DNA from: Bordetella genomosp. 13
Lineage (GTDB): Bacteria > Pseudomonadota > Gammaproteobacteria > Burkholderiales > Burkholderiaceae_B
Assembly: GCF_002119665.1 (NCBI RefSeq)
Contig: NZ_CP021111.1
Span: 1,054,001 to 1,118,000, forward strand
DNA: 64,000 bases
Reading direction: 5' to 3'
Below are positions 27,071-34,920 of this stretch, one piece after another. The notes under the pieces were generated by a model. It was not told where the DNA came from, did not search any database, and saw nothing but the letters and a program-made list of their open reading frames with translations. The stretch's first letter is position 1. The number at the start of each line of letters is the position of its first letter. A program made the translations under genes and the position numbers.

Positions 27071-28407
27071 GCGCGCGCCTCCATGCTGTCGGTCAGGTAG
27101 CGCGCCCACGCGCGATACTGGTTGCGCATCTGCCACTCATTGGTGCCGTTGGTCACCACGTTGCGCTGTCCGGCCTCGCCGGGCTCGTACAGCCTGGCCA
27201 CGTTGACCCAGTCGCGCGCGCGCGCGGCCAGGCCCTGCTGCGCCCGCTCGTACATCTCGAGGTCGTCGTGGCCCACCACCGAAGTGGGCGCGTTGATCAG
27301 CCGGTTGTACATGAGAGTGCGTTCCAGCAGCAGGTCGGGTGCGCCCACCAGGCGGAAGGTCCAGGACTCGACCAGCGTGCGGTCCGCGGCCAGCGGCTTG
27401 AAGACGCGCAGCGTCTGGATGGGCCCCTTCACCATGATGTTGGGGAAGTACACGGTGTTGTGCCGCACCTCGCCCAGGATGGCGTGCGCCCGCTCTTCGC
27501 CGTAGGCCGACACCATGGCGTCCCAGTAGCCCGGAATGGCGGAATAGGCCGCGTGGATGGAATCGGACACGCCCGTGTGGCCGTGGCCGTTCTCCCATAC
27601 GCGTATGCCCATGTTCTCGAAGAACTCGTAGGGGGAGATGAACGGCGCGAACAGCTCCACGGCCATGGGCTTGGGCGTGCCCGCGGGGGCCGATTCCCAT
27701 ACCTTCACCGCGGTGCCGGCCGAGGACTCGTGCGCCACCATCGGGTGGCACGTGTCGGTCTGGTTGTCGACCAGCATCTTCCAGTTGCAGCGATGCACGT
27801 AGCGGAACACGCCGCCCGCTACTTCCAGCCTGCCTTCGGGCGAGCGGTCCACCATGTTGTCCAGCGTGGTCAGCGACTCGCCGAAGAAGCCGGCGAAGTC
27901 CTGGCCTTCGGCGTTCAGGCGGCAGAACACGAAGCCGCGATAGTTCTCGACCGCGCCCACCGCCGCCATGCCGCGGCTGGCCTCGCACGACGACAGCACC
28001 TCGGGGTCGTAGCCTTTCTTCAGCGGAATGGACAGGAGGCTGCCGTCGGTCTTGAAGGTCCAGGCATGGTAGGGACAGCGGAAGAACTTGCCGGTATTGC
28101 CGCAGGCGTCGCCCGCCACCATGGTGCCCTTGTGCGGACAGCGGTTGTACAGCACGCGCACGGTCTTGTCGGTGTGGCGCACCATGACCACGGGCTGCAG
28201 CCCCACGGTGGTGGTGATGTAGTCGCCCGGATTCGGAACCTGCGACTCGTGGCCCACATAGATCCAGGTGGCCGCGAAGAGATGCTCCATTTCCAGGTCG
28301 AACAGCTCCGGGCTGGTGAACAGGTCTTTGTGCACCTCGGTCTCGCGCACCAGGGCGCGCACGGCGTCGGGGTTGTCGCGGTAAGCGGTATGGGGAGGAT
28401 TGGCCAT
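27067..28407 (-). CDS. Aromatic-ring-hydroxylating dioxygenase, large (alpha) subunit
   Basis: A 446-aa Rieske oxygenase alpha subunit, the catalytic component. The Rieske 2Fe-2S ligands are C90-P-H92 and C111-P-Y-H114. The mononuclear iron site is in DNQTDTCHPMVAHE, with His221 and His226 and nearby Asp214/Asp218 as the bridging residue candidates. ATG 28407 lies 8 nt after the reductase stop. It receives electrons from the VanB-type reductase encoded upstream. In the auxin hypothesis (parallel to iadD) it oxygenates the indole ring of indole-3-acetate. The mononuclear-site spacing (H-x4-H) is normal for the family. Confidence 0.93.
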   Translation of the reverse strand: MANPPHTAYRDNPDAVRALVRETEVHKDLFTSPELFDLEMEHLFAATWIYVGHESQVPNPGDYITTTVGLQPVVMVRHTDKTVRVLYNRCPHKGTMVAGDACGNTGKFFRCPYHAWTFKTDGSLLSIPLKKGYDPEVLSSCEASRGMAAVGAVENYRGFVFCRLNAEGQDFAGFFGESLTTLDNMVDRSPEGRLEVAGGVFRYVHRCNWKMLVDNQTDTCHPMVAHESSAGTAVKVWESAPAGTPKPMAVELFAPFISPYEFFENMGIRVWENGHGHTGVSDSIHAAYSAIPGYWDAMVSAYGEERAHAILGEVRHNTVYFPNIMVKGPIQTLRVFKPLAADRTLVESWTFRLVGAPDLLLERTLMYNRLINAPTSVVGHDDLEMYERAQQGLAARARDWVNVARLYEPGEAGQRNVVTNGTNEWQMRNQYRAWARYLTDSMEARA

Positions 28408-28415
28408 GTCTGCCT

Positions 28416-29393
28416 CTACAGGTCCAGCACCAGCCGGGGCGACCTGGCCCGCGAGATGCATATCTGGATGACGTTGCCGGCGGCCTTTTCGGCGTCCGAC
28501 AGGTAGTAGTCGCGGTGATCGGGTTCGCCTTCGAGCACCGTCGCCTGGCACACGCCGCACTCGCCGCGCTTGCAGTCGTACAGCGGATCGCAGCCGGCTG
28601 CTTCGAGCACCTCGAGAATCGTCTTGTCGGCGGGCACCGTGAATGTCTGTCCCGACTGCCGCAGCTCCACTTCGAAGGCCTGGTCGCCGGCCTGCAGCGC
28701 CGCGGTGGTGAACAACTCGAAATGGACGTGGGCGGGCGGCCAGCCGCGCTCGGCGGCGCGCGCGATCGCCGCGTCGATCAGGCCTTTGGGCCCGCATACG
28801 TAAAGGTGCTGTTGCGGCGTGCTGGCGGCCAGCATGGCGTCCAGGTCGAAAGCCGAGCCGGGCTCGTCGTCGGCGTACAGCCGCAGCGACGGGCCCGCCA
28901 GGGCCGCCAGTTCGTCGGCGAACGCCAGCTGCGTGCGGCTGCGGCCGGTGTAGTGCAGCGTGTAGGCGCGGCCCGCGGCCGACAGCGCGGTCGCCATCGC
29001 GGCGATGGGGGTGATGCCGATGCCGCCGGCCAGCAGCACGACCGGGGGTTCGCCAGCCGGCGCTTCGTGCAGCGGGAAATCATTCTTCGGGCCTTCGGCC
29101 TGGATCTCATCGCCCACGACAAGCGCATGCATGTGGCGCGATCCGCCCTGGCTGTCATCTTCCAGGCGGATGCCCAGGCGATAGCGGGCGGGGGCGGCAA
29201 AATCGCCGGCCTGCCCCTCGGTGGCCACCAGCGAGTAGCAGCGCGGTTCGGCCAGACCGGGAATGGCGACCTTCAGGTGCGCGCCCGGACCGAAGGCTGG
29301 CAATGCGCCGCCGTCGGCCCGCTCCAGGCTTACCGAGCGGATCTGTGGAGATTCCTGGCGGATGTCGCGTACGACGAGAGTCAGCGGGGCCAC
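28416..29393 (-). CDS. VanB/phthalate-dioxygenase-reductase-type electron transfer protein
   Basis: A 325-aa class IA reductase that passes electrons from NAD(P)H through FMN to a plant-type 2Fe-2S domain. The flavin motif is R51-C-Y-S-L (RxYS). The nucleotide-binding start is LLAGGIGITPIAAMA, and YVCGPKGLIDA is the pyridine-binding end. The C-terminal ferredoxin domain has YDCKRGECGVC and a later Cys in IQICISRARS. The start is GTG 29393; it lacks a strong Shine-Dalgarno, and no other in-frame start fits. It is placed directly upstream of the dioxygenase large subunit and is its likely reductase, giving a two-component (class I) oxygenase. Confidence 0.92.
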   Translation of the reverse strand: MAPLTLVVRDIRQESPQIRSVSLERADGGALPAFGPGAHLKVAIPGLAEPRCYSLVATEGQAGDFAAPARYRLGIRLEDDSQGGSRHMHALVVGDEIQAEGPKNDFPLHEAPAGEPPVVLLAGGIGITPIAAMATALSAAGRAYTLHYTGRSRTQLAFADELAALAGPSLRLYADDEPGSAFDLDAMLAASTPQQHLYVCGPKGLIDAAIARAAERGWPPAHVHFELFTTAALQAGDQAFEVELRQSGQTFTVPADKTILEVLEAAGCDPLYDCKRGECGVCQATVLEGEPDHRDYYLSDAEKAAGNVIQICISRARSPRLVLDL

Positions 29394-29413
29394 GATATGT
29401 CTCGATTCCGGTG

Positions 29414-30958
29414 TCAGGCGGGTAGGTGTTCGGCGGCGCGGCGTTCCAGCGGCGCGCAGCTGGCGTCGGCCAGCGCCAGTTCGCGCAGCTCACGCAGGCG
29501 GGCGGCGGCGTCCGGCTGGCCGAGCAGGCGCACGGCCGCGTCCAGCAGCGTGCGGTACTTGCTTTCGCCGCGGGCATGGGTGTCGCTGTAGCCCTTGACC
29601 AGGCGCCGGCACAGCGTGACTTCCACCGCCAGCGCGTAGTCGACAGGGGCGATGCGGGCGATCAGATCGAGCCACGAACGCAGCGCCTGCGCCTCGACCT
29701 GGTGGCGCAGCAGCGAGCGGCGAAAGCGCCGCATGCCCGCCAGGCCATAGAACGCCAGGAACCCGCCCAGCGTGCCCAGCCGCATGCGCTTGCCCCGCAC
29801 CAGCCGCTTCTGCACGAAGCCGCCGAAGGCGGCGGAGTGCTCCAGCCATCTGCCCAGCCGCACGGGCAGGGTGCCGCATATCTCTTCCAGCCGGGGATGC
29901 ACGAACTCGGTGGTGTAGACCAGCTGATCCGGCTTCGCGCCGACCTCGGCGCGCACGCGCGCGGCGCGGCTGCCGCGGGTCTTCAGGTCGGCCACGCGGA
30001 TCACGTCGTCGTAGGCCATGGCCACCGCCACGTGCTGCGCGGCGGCACGGGTCAGGGCCCAGCCCGCGGCCTCGCCGCCGTGCGCGCGGTCCAGCGCCGC
30101 CAGCTTGTCCATGTGGTCCAGGTACTCGCCGGCATAGGCGGGGTCCTGGTAGTCGATCAGGCGGCGCAGCGCCGCCACCATCATGGGCTGCGCGGCGATG
30201 GGAAAATCGCGCCGCACGCGGTCCAGCAAGGCCTGGGCCGCCGGGGATGCGGCGCGCTCCGGCACCTGGGTCAGATGGTCGGGCGCGACGATGGGAGCGG
30301 GCTGCGCCGGCGCCTGGCTGGCGGCCGCATGGCCGGCGGCGAACGCCCGAAGGCTGGCCTGCACGCCCACGCCCGCGCGTTCGATGGTGGCCTCGAAGGC
30401 CTCGCGCGCAAAGGGCAGGGCGCCGCTGCCCGCGATCGCGCCGAACAGACTGGCGCTGATCACGCTGCCGTTGCGGTCGGCAAGCTCTTGCAGGTCGAAG
30501 CACAGGAAGCGGCGCGCGCTGTCGCGGCCGGCTTGCAGTACTTTGTTCGGGTCCGCGATGCCATTGCCGGGCGCCGATTTCTCGCTGACCGCGTAGCTGC
30601 GATGCGATGAACTGATCAGGGTCGTGCGATCGGGCGTGACCAGTCCGCGCGTGATGGCGCGTCCGCCTTCCATCAGTTCGGCCGCCACCACCAGGTCCAC
30701 GTCGCCCGGCGTGGGCATGAGCGCCAGCGTGGGCTGGCGGCCAGCGCGCGCCACCTCGGTCTCGGGCAGCAGCTCGAGGTAGTAGATGGTGGCGCCGGTG
30801 CGCTGCGCCACGCCGGGCACCGAGGTGGTCTGCGCCCACCATCCGTCGTGCTCGGCCAGATCGACGATCCAGTCGGCCAGCACGCCGCCGCCCTGGCCTC
30901 CCATGGCCAGGATGGCGATCTTGATGGGCTGCGCGGGCGCAAGTTCGGATCGGCTCAT
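29414..30958 (-). CDS. iorB: Indolepyruvate:ferredoxin oxidoreductase beta subunit, long form
   Basis: A 514-aa IorB-like protein. The N-terminal gamma domain (about 1-200) has AILAMGGQGGGVLADWI and TTSVPGVAQRTGATIYYLE; the rest is a helical extension found in the long proteobacterial beta subunits and absent from the about 200-aa archaeal IorB. With IorA it forms a thiamine-dependent 2-oxoacid oxidoreductase that makes aryl-acyl-CoA and CO2. ATG 30958 is chosen (MSRSELAPAQP); ATG 30976 would overlap the iorA stop by 11 nt. In this operon the 2-oxoacid could be isatinate (2-aminophenylglyoxylate) rather than indolepyruvate. Confidence 0.9.
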   Translation of the reverse strand: MSRSELAPAQPIKIAILAMGGQGGGVLADWIVDLAEHDGWWAQTTSVPGVAQRTGATIYYLELLPETEVARAGRQPTLALMPTPGDVDLVVAAELMEGGRAITRGLVTPDRTTLISSSHRSYAVSEKSAPGNGIADPNKVLQAGRDSARRFLCFDLQELADRNGSVISASLFGAIAGSGALPFAREAFEATIERAGVGVQASLRAFAAGHAAASQAPAQPAPIVAPDHLTQVPERAASPAAQALLDRVRRDFPIAAQPMMVAALRRLIDYQDPAYAGEYLDHMDKLAALDRAHGGEAAGWALTRAAAQHVAVAMAYDDVIRVADLKTRGSRAARVRAEVGAKPDQLVYTTEFVHPRLEEICGTLPVRLGRWLEHSAAFGGFVQKRLVRGKRMRLGTLGGFLAFYGLAGMRRFRRSLLRHQVEAQALRSWLDLIARIAPVDYALAVEVTLCRRLVKGYSDTHARGESKYRTLLDAAVRLLGQPDAAARLRELRELALADASCAPLERRAAEHLPA

Positions 30959-30965
30959 CGCGCGC

Positions 30966-33182
30966 TCACAGGGCATGGCGGTCGAGCCGGGCGGCCCGGC
31001 GGCGCTGCAGGAAACCGATCACCCCATTGCGAAGCCGAGCTACCAGCCGGTCGCCCGTCGTAGGGTTGTGCACGATGTCGGCCCGGTAGAACGAGGGGCA
31101 CAGCACGGCCGCGTCGGCCACTTCCCCGCAATTGCCGCAGCCCACGCAGCTGCTGTCGACGTGCGCCACGGGATCGGGCTTGAGGGGATCGCCGCTGTCC
31201 TTCACCGACAGCGAAGGGCAACCCGAGAGCCGGATACAGGCGTGGTCGCCCGTGCAGACGTCGGGGTCGACGCCGAAGCGTTCCTTCACCACGCGCCTGC
31301 CTTCCTTCACCGCCCGGTTGAACAGCGGCTTGATGCGCCGCTGCTTGTTAAGCATGCATTCCGACTGCGCGATGATGACCTTCGGTCCGCCCTCGTCGGT
31401 GGTCAGCGCCTCTTCGAGCACGGCGCGCACGCGCGCGACGTCGTAAGTGCGGTCTATCGTGCGCACCCATTTCACGCCCACGCCGCGCACGGCGGCATCG
31501 ATAGGGTTGTTCGTGGAGCGGTCCGGATTCTCGGCGCGCGACGACAGGATGTCCTGCCCGCCGGTGGCCGAGGAATAGTAGTTGTCGACGATGACGATCA
31601 CGCCGTCGTACTTGTTGAATACGGCGTTGCCGATGCCCGACGCGAGGCCGTTGTGCCAGAAGCCGCCGTCGCCCATGATGGATATCGGCCGCTTGGCGGC
31701 CGGCACGTTGAATGCCGCCGCGCTCGATGCGCCCAGGCCGTAGCCCATGGTGGTGGCGCCCAGGTTGAAGGGCGGCAGTATCGAGAACAGATGGCAGCCG
31801 ATGTCGCACGAAATGTGGTGCTGGCCCAGTTTCTCCTGCGCCAGGGTCAGGGCCGAGAAGATGGGACGCTCGGGACAGCCCGTACAGAAGCCCGCGGGCC
31901 GCGGAGGCACCACGCTGGCAAGCTCCGCGGCGTGACGCGTGAAGGTCAGCGGTTTCTCGACAGCGGGCGCGCGGGGGCGCGTTACCTCGGTGATCTCAAG
32001 CTGATTCTGTCCCTGCGCGTCCGCGGCGGCGGCGGCATGGGTGGCCAGGGCCTCGGCGTCGTGTTGCAGCAGGAAGCGCCGGATGCCGTCGCGCATGACC
32101 TGCGTGGTGTACTCGCCCGCCATGGGCAGCACATCCTTGCCGGACAGGTGCGTCGTAGCGCCCGCGCGGCGCAGCACGGCGTGCAGGTTCTGTTCGATAT
32201 AGTCGGGCTGTCCTTCCTCGATCAGCAGCACCGCGCGCTTGCCGCGGCAGAAGTCCAGCACCTCGTCCTCGATCACGGGGTACGTGACATTCATCACGTA
32301 CAGCGGGATGCGGCTGTTGCCGAAATGGTCGGCCAGCCCCTGCAGCTGCAGCGCGCGGATCACGCCGTTGTACAGGCCCCCCTGCAGGATCAGCCCGGCG
32401 TCGTGCCGCTCGCCGTCGAATTGCTCATTGAGCTTGCGCTCCTTGATGAACGAGATGGCCGCGGGCCAGCGTTCCTTGATCTTCTCCTGCTCGTGCAGGA
32501 ACGAGGCGGGCGGCAGCACGATGCGGGAGGTGTCGCGCTGCGGCGCCTCGAGCGCCTGGGTCAGGGTGTAGGCCGGCCGCTTGTTGTCCTTGGCGATGAA
32601 GCGACCGTGCACGTGGCAGCCGCGGATGCGCAGCTGCAGCATCACCGGGGTCTTGCTGGCTTCGGACAGGGCGAAGCCGTCCTCGACGGCCTGCACCATG
32701 CTCTCGAGATTGGGCCGGGGATCGAGCAGCCAGATCTGTGACTTCATCGCGAAGGCATGCGAGCGCTCCTGCATGATGGACGAGCCCTCGCCGTAGTCTT
32801 CGCCCACGATCACCAGTGCGCCGCCAGTGACGCCGCCCGAGGCCAGGTTGGCCAGCGCGTCCGACGCAACGTTGGTGCCCACCGTGGACTTCCAGGTGAC
32901 GGCGCCGCGTATGGGATACATGACGGAGGCGGCCAGCGTGGCCGCCGCGGTGGCTTCCGACGCGCTGGCTTCGAAGTGCACGCCCAGTTCCTGCAGGATG
33001 TCGTTGGCGTCCGCCAGCACGTCCATCAGATGCGAGATGGGGGAACCCTGGTAGCCGGCGACATAGCCGACCCCGGACTGCAGCAGCGCCTTGGTGACGG
33101 CAAGAATGCCCTCGCCGCGGAACTCTTCGCCCGCGCCGATGCGCAACTGCTGGACTTCGTTCTTGAACGACCTTTCCGCCAT
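30966..33182 (-). CDS. iorA: Indolepyruvate:ferredoxin oxidoreductase alpha subunit
   Basis: A 738-aa IorA-like subunit. The N-terminal pyrimidine domain runs from about 20 (VGYVAGYQGSPISHLMD); the TPP-binding domain has FCTGCPERP and GDGGFWHNGLASGIGNAVF...VDNYYSSATG; the C-terminal ferredoxin-like domain has CTGDHACIRLSGCPS and CVGCGNCGEVADAAVLCPSF. This is the full alpha architecture. ATG 33182 (MAERSFKNEVQQL) has AAGGGG upstream. It is the first gene of the operon, about 83 nt downstream of a well-formed promoter. Aerobic bacteria use such enzymes to convert aryl-2-oxoacids to acyl-CoA; the true substrate here is inferred. Confidence 0.92.
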   Translation of the reverse strand: MAERSFKNEVQQLRIGAGEEFRGEGILAVTKALLQSGVGYVAGYQGSPISHLMDVLADANDILQELGVHFEASASEATAAATLAASVMYPIRGAVTWKSTVGTNVASDALANLASGGVTGGALVIVGEDYGEGSSIMQERSHAFAMKSQIWLLDPRPNLESMVQAVEDGFALSEASKTPVMLQLRIRGCHVHGRFIAKDNKRPAYTLTQALEAPQRDTSRIVLPPASFLHEQEKIKERWPAAISFIKERKLNEQFDGERHDAGLILQGGLYNGVIRALQLQGLADHFGNSRIPLYVMNVTYPVIEDEVLDFCRGKRAVLLIEEGQPDYIEQNLHAVLRRAGATTHLSGKDVLPMAGEYTTQVMRDGIRRFLLQHDAEALATHAAAAADAQGQNQLEITEVTRPRAPAVEKPLTFTRHAAELASVVPPRPAGFCTGCPERPIFSALTLAQEKLGQHHISCDIGCHLFSILPPFNLGATTMGYGLGASSAAAFNVPAAKRPISIMGDGGFWHNGLASGIGNAVFNKYDGVIVIVDNYYSSATGGQDILSSRAENPDRSTNNPIDAAVRGVGVKWVRTIDRTYDVARVRAVLEEALTTDEGGPKVIIAQSECMLNKQRRIKPLFNRAVKEGRRVVKERFGVDPDVCTGDHACIRLSGCPSLSVKDSGDPLKPDPVAHVDSSCVGCGNCGEVADAAVLCPSFYRADIVHNPTTGDRLVARLRNGVIGFLQRRRAARLDRHAL

Positions 33183-33220
33183 CGAGAAACCCCTTGATCG
33201 CAAGCCTGCCGGCCTGTCGT

Positions 33221-33249
33221 GGGATGTTGCGCGGCAACACGCACATCCC
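33221..33249 (-). other. Hairpin in the 5' leader of the iorA operon mRNA
   Basis: On the minus strand the transcript could pair GGGATGT with ACATCCC (arms 33243-33249 and 33221-33227) and, nested inside, GTTGC-CGC-GCAAC. It lies 39 nt upstream of the iorA start codon, between promoter and ribosome site. There is no U-tract, so it is not a simple attenuator; it may stabilise the mRNA or be a further protein site. Confidence 0.45.
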
Positions 33250-33266
33250 GTTTTTGTCAGCTCGCG

Positions 33267-33288
33267 AAAGTACTTTAGAAGTCGACTT
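33267..33288. promoter_or_regulatory. Paired palindromes, candidate MarR operators
   Basis: Two perfect 10-bp palindromes, AAAGTACTTT (33267-33276) and AAGTCGACTT (33279-33288), with centres 12 bp apart. They share the pattern AAGTNNACTT. The first covers the -10 element and the second lies in the spacer of the iorA promoter, so a bound dimer or pair of dimers would block RNA polymerase. Assignment to the divergent MarR protein is inferred from position. Confidence 0.6.
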
Positions 33289-33300
33289 TTTAGATGTCAA
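33272..33300 (-). promoter_or_regulatory. Sigma70-type promoter of the 13-gene catabolic operon
   Basis: Reading leftward: -35 TTGACA (33295-33300, perfect consensus), 17-nt spacer, -10 TAAAGT (33272-33277, four of six consensus bases). Transcription would start near 33265, giving an approximately 83-nt leader to the iorA ATG at 33182. Both elements fall in the AT-rich island. Confidence 0.7.
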
Positions 33301-33585
33301 CAAAAAATATGAATTTTCATTGATTCAAAAAAATATCACGCTAAAACAAGGATGTATATACTCGTTCTCCTGTGCATTCCCGCGGTCCGCATGCCTGGGT
33401 TTGGTGCGATATCGCTTGGTTGTCAGGGCTAACCCTATGCTGCGCGACAGCAATGCGGCGTGCTTTGGTGCATGCCGCTACATGGCGGCACCGGGCCGGT
33501 GCGCGGGCCGTCGGCCACACGGCGGGATGACCGCGTCATGGCGCTTCCAGGCCGACGTATGATCGGCACAACGCATGAAGGACCC

Positions 33586-34089
33586 ATGAAGAAGAACCCC
33601 GTCATTGCCGCCGCGTCCGCGGCCGGCCCGCCAGAGCCCTCGACGCGTTTCGTCGACAACTATCTGGCCTATCTGCTTGCGCAGGCCAGCCATCGCATCT
33701 CGGCCGAGTTCCATCGCCAGGCCAAGGCGGCGGGACTGTCCGTTACCGAGTGGAGGGTGCTGGCCAGCCTGGAAGGCAGCCCGGGCGAGACCATCGGGTC
33801 GCTGGCCGCGCTGGCGTTGACCAAGCAGCCGACGTTGAGCAAGGTGGTGCAGCGATTGGAGGCGGAGGGCCTGCTTGCGCGCACCGGCGTGCGCAGCGAC
33901 CGGCGTCAGACGCGCGTGCGCATTACGTCGAAGGGTCACTCACTGGTGGGACGACTGTGCGAGGACGCGCTGGCGCACCAGGAAGCGGTGCTGCGGCCGT
34001 TCGGCCACGAGCGCGCGGCGCAACTGATGGAGATGCTGCGCGCGCTGATGGGCACGCCTTACGAGCCTGCCGACGACGAGCAGGCGTGA
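33586..34089 (+). CDS. MarR-family transcriptional repressor, probable regulator of the aromatic catabolic operon
   Basis: A 167-aa MarR protein: N-terminal dimerisation helix, winged helix with GLSVTEWRVLASLEGSPGETIGSLA and ALTKQPTLSKVVQRLEAEGLL, wing RTGVRSDRRQTRVRITSKG, and a C-terminal dimerisation helix. ATG 33586 follows GAAGGA; an alternative ATG at 33559 has no ribosome site. It is divergent from the iorA operon, whose promoter carries two palindromes of a size that suits MarR dimers. MarR repressors of auxin-degrading clusters (IadR type) bind indole-3-acetate as inducer; the same role is inferred here. Confidence 0.88.
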   Translation: MKKNPVIAAASAAGPPEPSTRFVDNYLAYLLAQASHRISAEFHRQAKAAGLSVTEWRVLASLEGSPGETIGSLAALALTKQPTLSKVVQRLEAEGLLARTGVRSDRRQTRVRITSKGHSLVGRLCEDALAHQEAVLRPFGHERAAQLMEMLRALMGTPYEPADDEQA

Positions 34090-34107
34090 TCACGCCTCCT
34101 GAAGCGG

Positions 34108-34722
34108 CTAGGCATGCGGCGGCCGTCTCGATATGACTAAGTAGTAGGTGCAGGGCTCGCGTGACGCGTTCTCGAACGCGTGCTCCACGTCCGCCTCGAA
34201 GAACAGGGTGTCGCCGTCCGCCAGTTCCAGGCGTCCGCTCGGCAGCACGACCGTGACCCGGCCTTCCAATGCGATCACGTGCTTGTCCACGCCGGATGGC
34301 ATGGCGGGGAGCATGCCGGTGGTGACGCCGGCGGGCAGGTAGTGTTGCAGAATCTCCACCACCGCGCCGGCCATCGAAGGCGAGAGCAGATGGCGTTCGA
34401 AACCCGTTTCGCCATCGCGAAAGACCAGGCGCTGCGTGCGGCGCACGAGCGCCGTCGCCTGCCGCTTGTCGTTGCCGCCCATCAGGTCGCTGAGCGTAGC
34501 GCCCAGGGCCGAAGCGATGCGCTTGGCCACGCCGATGGTCGGGCTCTTCTCGCCCCGTTCCACCTTCGAAAGCATCGCCCTGCTGACGCCCGATCGGTCG
34601 GACAACGCCTCGAGCGTCAGCCGGGCCTGCTCGCGCAGCGCCCGCACCCGCGCGCCGAATTCCATGGCCAGGGCATCGGCGGGTTCGTCGGCTTCCGGGG
34701 AAGGTGAGCGGGGCGAAGGCAT
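34108..34722 (-). CDS. XRE-family regulator with C-terminal cupin domain
   Basis: A 204-aa regulator with an N-terminal XRE/Cro-like helix-turn-helix (VRALREQARLTLEALSDRSGVSRAMLSKVERGEKSPT, given in part) at about 20-75 and a C-terminal cupin sensor domain (GVDKHVIALEGRVTVVL...LELADGDTLFFEADVEHAFEN). Proteins of this build (PuuR/YdcN-like) control small catabolic operons and often bind a small ligand in the cupin. ATG 34722 is preferred; a GTG at 34770 would add 16 residues. It is divergent from the exported MBL-fold gene, with a perfect 16-bp palindrome between them that is its likely operator. Convergent with marR. Confidence 0.88.
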   Translation of the reverse strand: MPSPRSPSPEADEPADALAMEFGARVRALREQARLTLEALSDRSGVSRAMLSKVERGEKSPTIGVAKRIASALGATLSDLMGGNDKRQATALVRRTQRLVFRDGETGFERHLLSPSMAGAVVEILQHYLPAGVTTGMLPAMPSGVDKHVIALEGRVTVVLPSGRLELADGDTLFFEADVEHAFENASREPCTYYLVISRRPPHA

Positions 34723-34819
34723 GGGGTTCTCGATGCGAGCGGGTGGATCAGCCGAAATACTACTCGACACAACCGGACGCGCTTGAAGGGTTGCGACGGG
34801 TCTCGCGTGATGCTATTTG

Positions 34820-34835
34820 TTCTTCTATAGAAGAA
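34820..34835. promoter_or_regulatory. Candidate operator of the XRE-cupin regulator
   Basis: Perfect 16-bp palindrome TTCTTCTATAGAAGAA between the divergent starts (34722 and 34921), in a locally AT-rich stretch. Its length and symmetry suit an XRE dimer, and it could cover promoters in both directions. Binding is inferred. Confidence 0.55.
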
Positions 34836-34920
34836 TATCGTCTTCCAGGTCCGGGACTCTTGCCACGGCTTTGGCAGGGGCGAAGACAGACGCCCAAGAG
34901 TTTTTCTTTGGAGAGCACGC

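Larger units (their letters stand above)
33183..33585. other. 403-nt regulatory region between iorA and marR
   Basis: Noncoding divergent region with a striking AT-rich core (about 33250-33365) in otherwise GC-rich DNA. It holds the leftward operon promoter, two palindromes on that promoter, a hairpin in the operon's leader (33221-33249), and a GTATATAC palindrome with a possible rightward -10 (TATACT, 33357-33362) for marR. From about 33365 to the marR start I see no further clear element; the marR leader would be about 220 nt. Confidence 0.75.
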
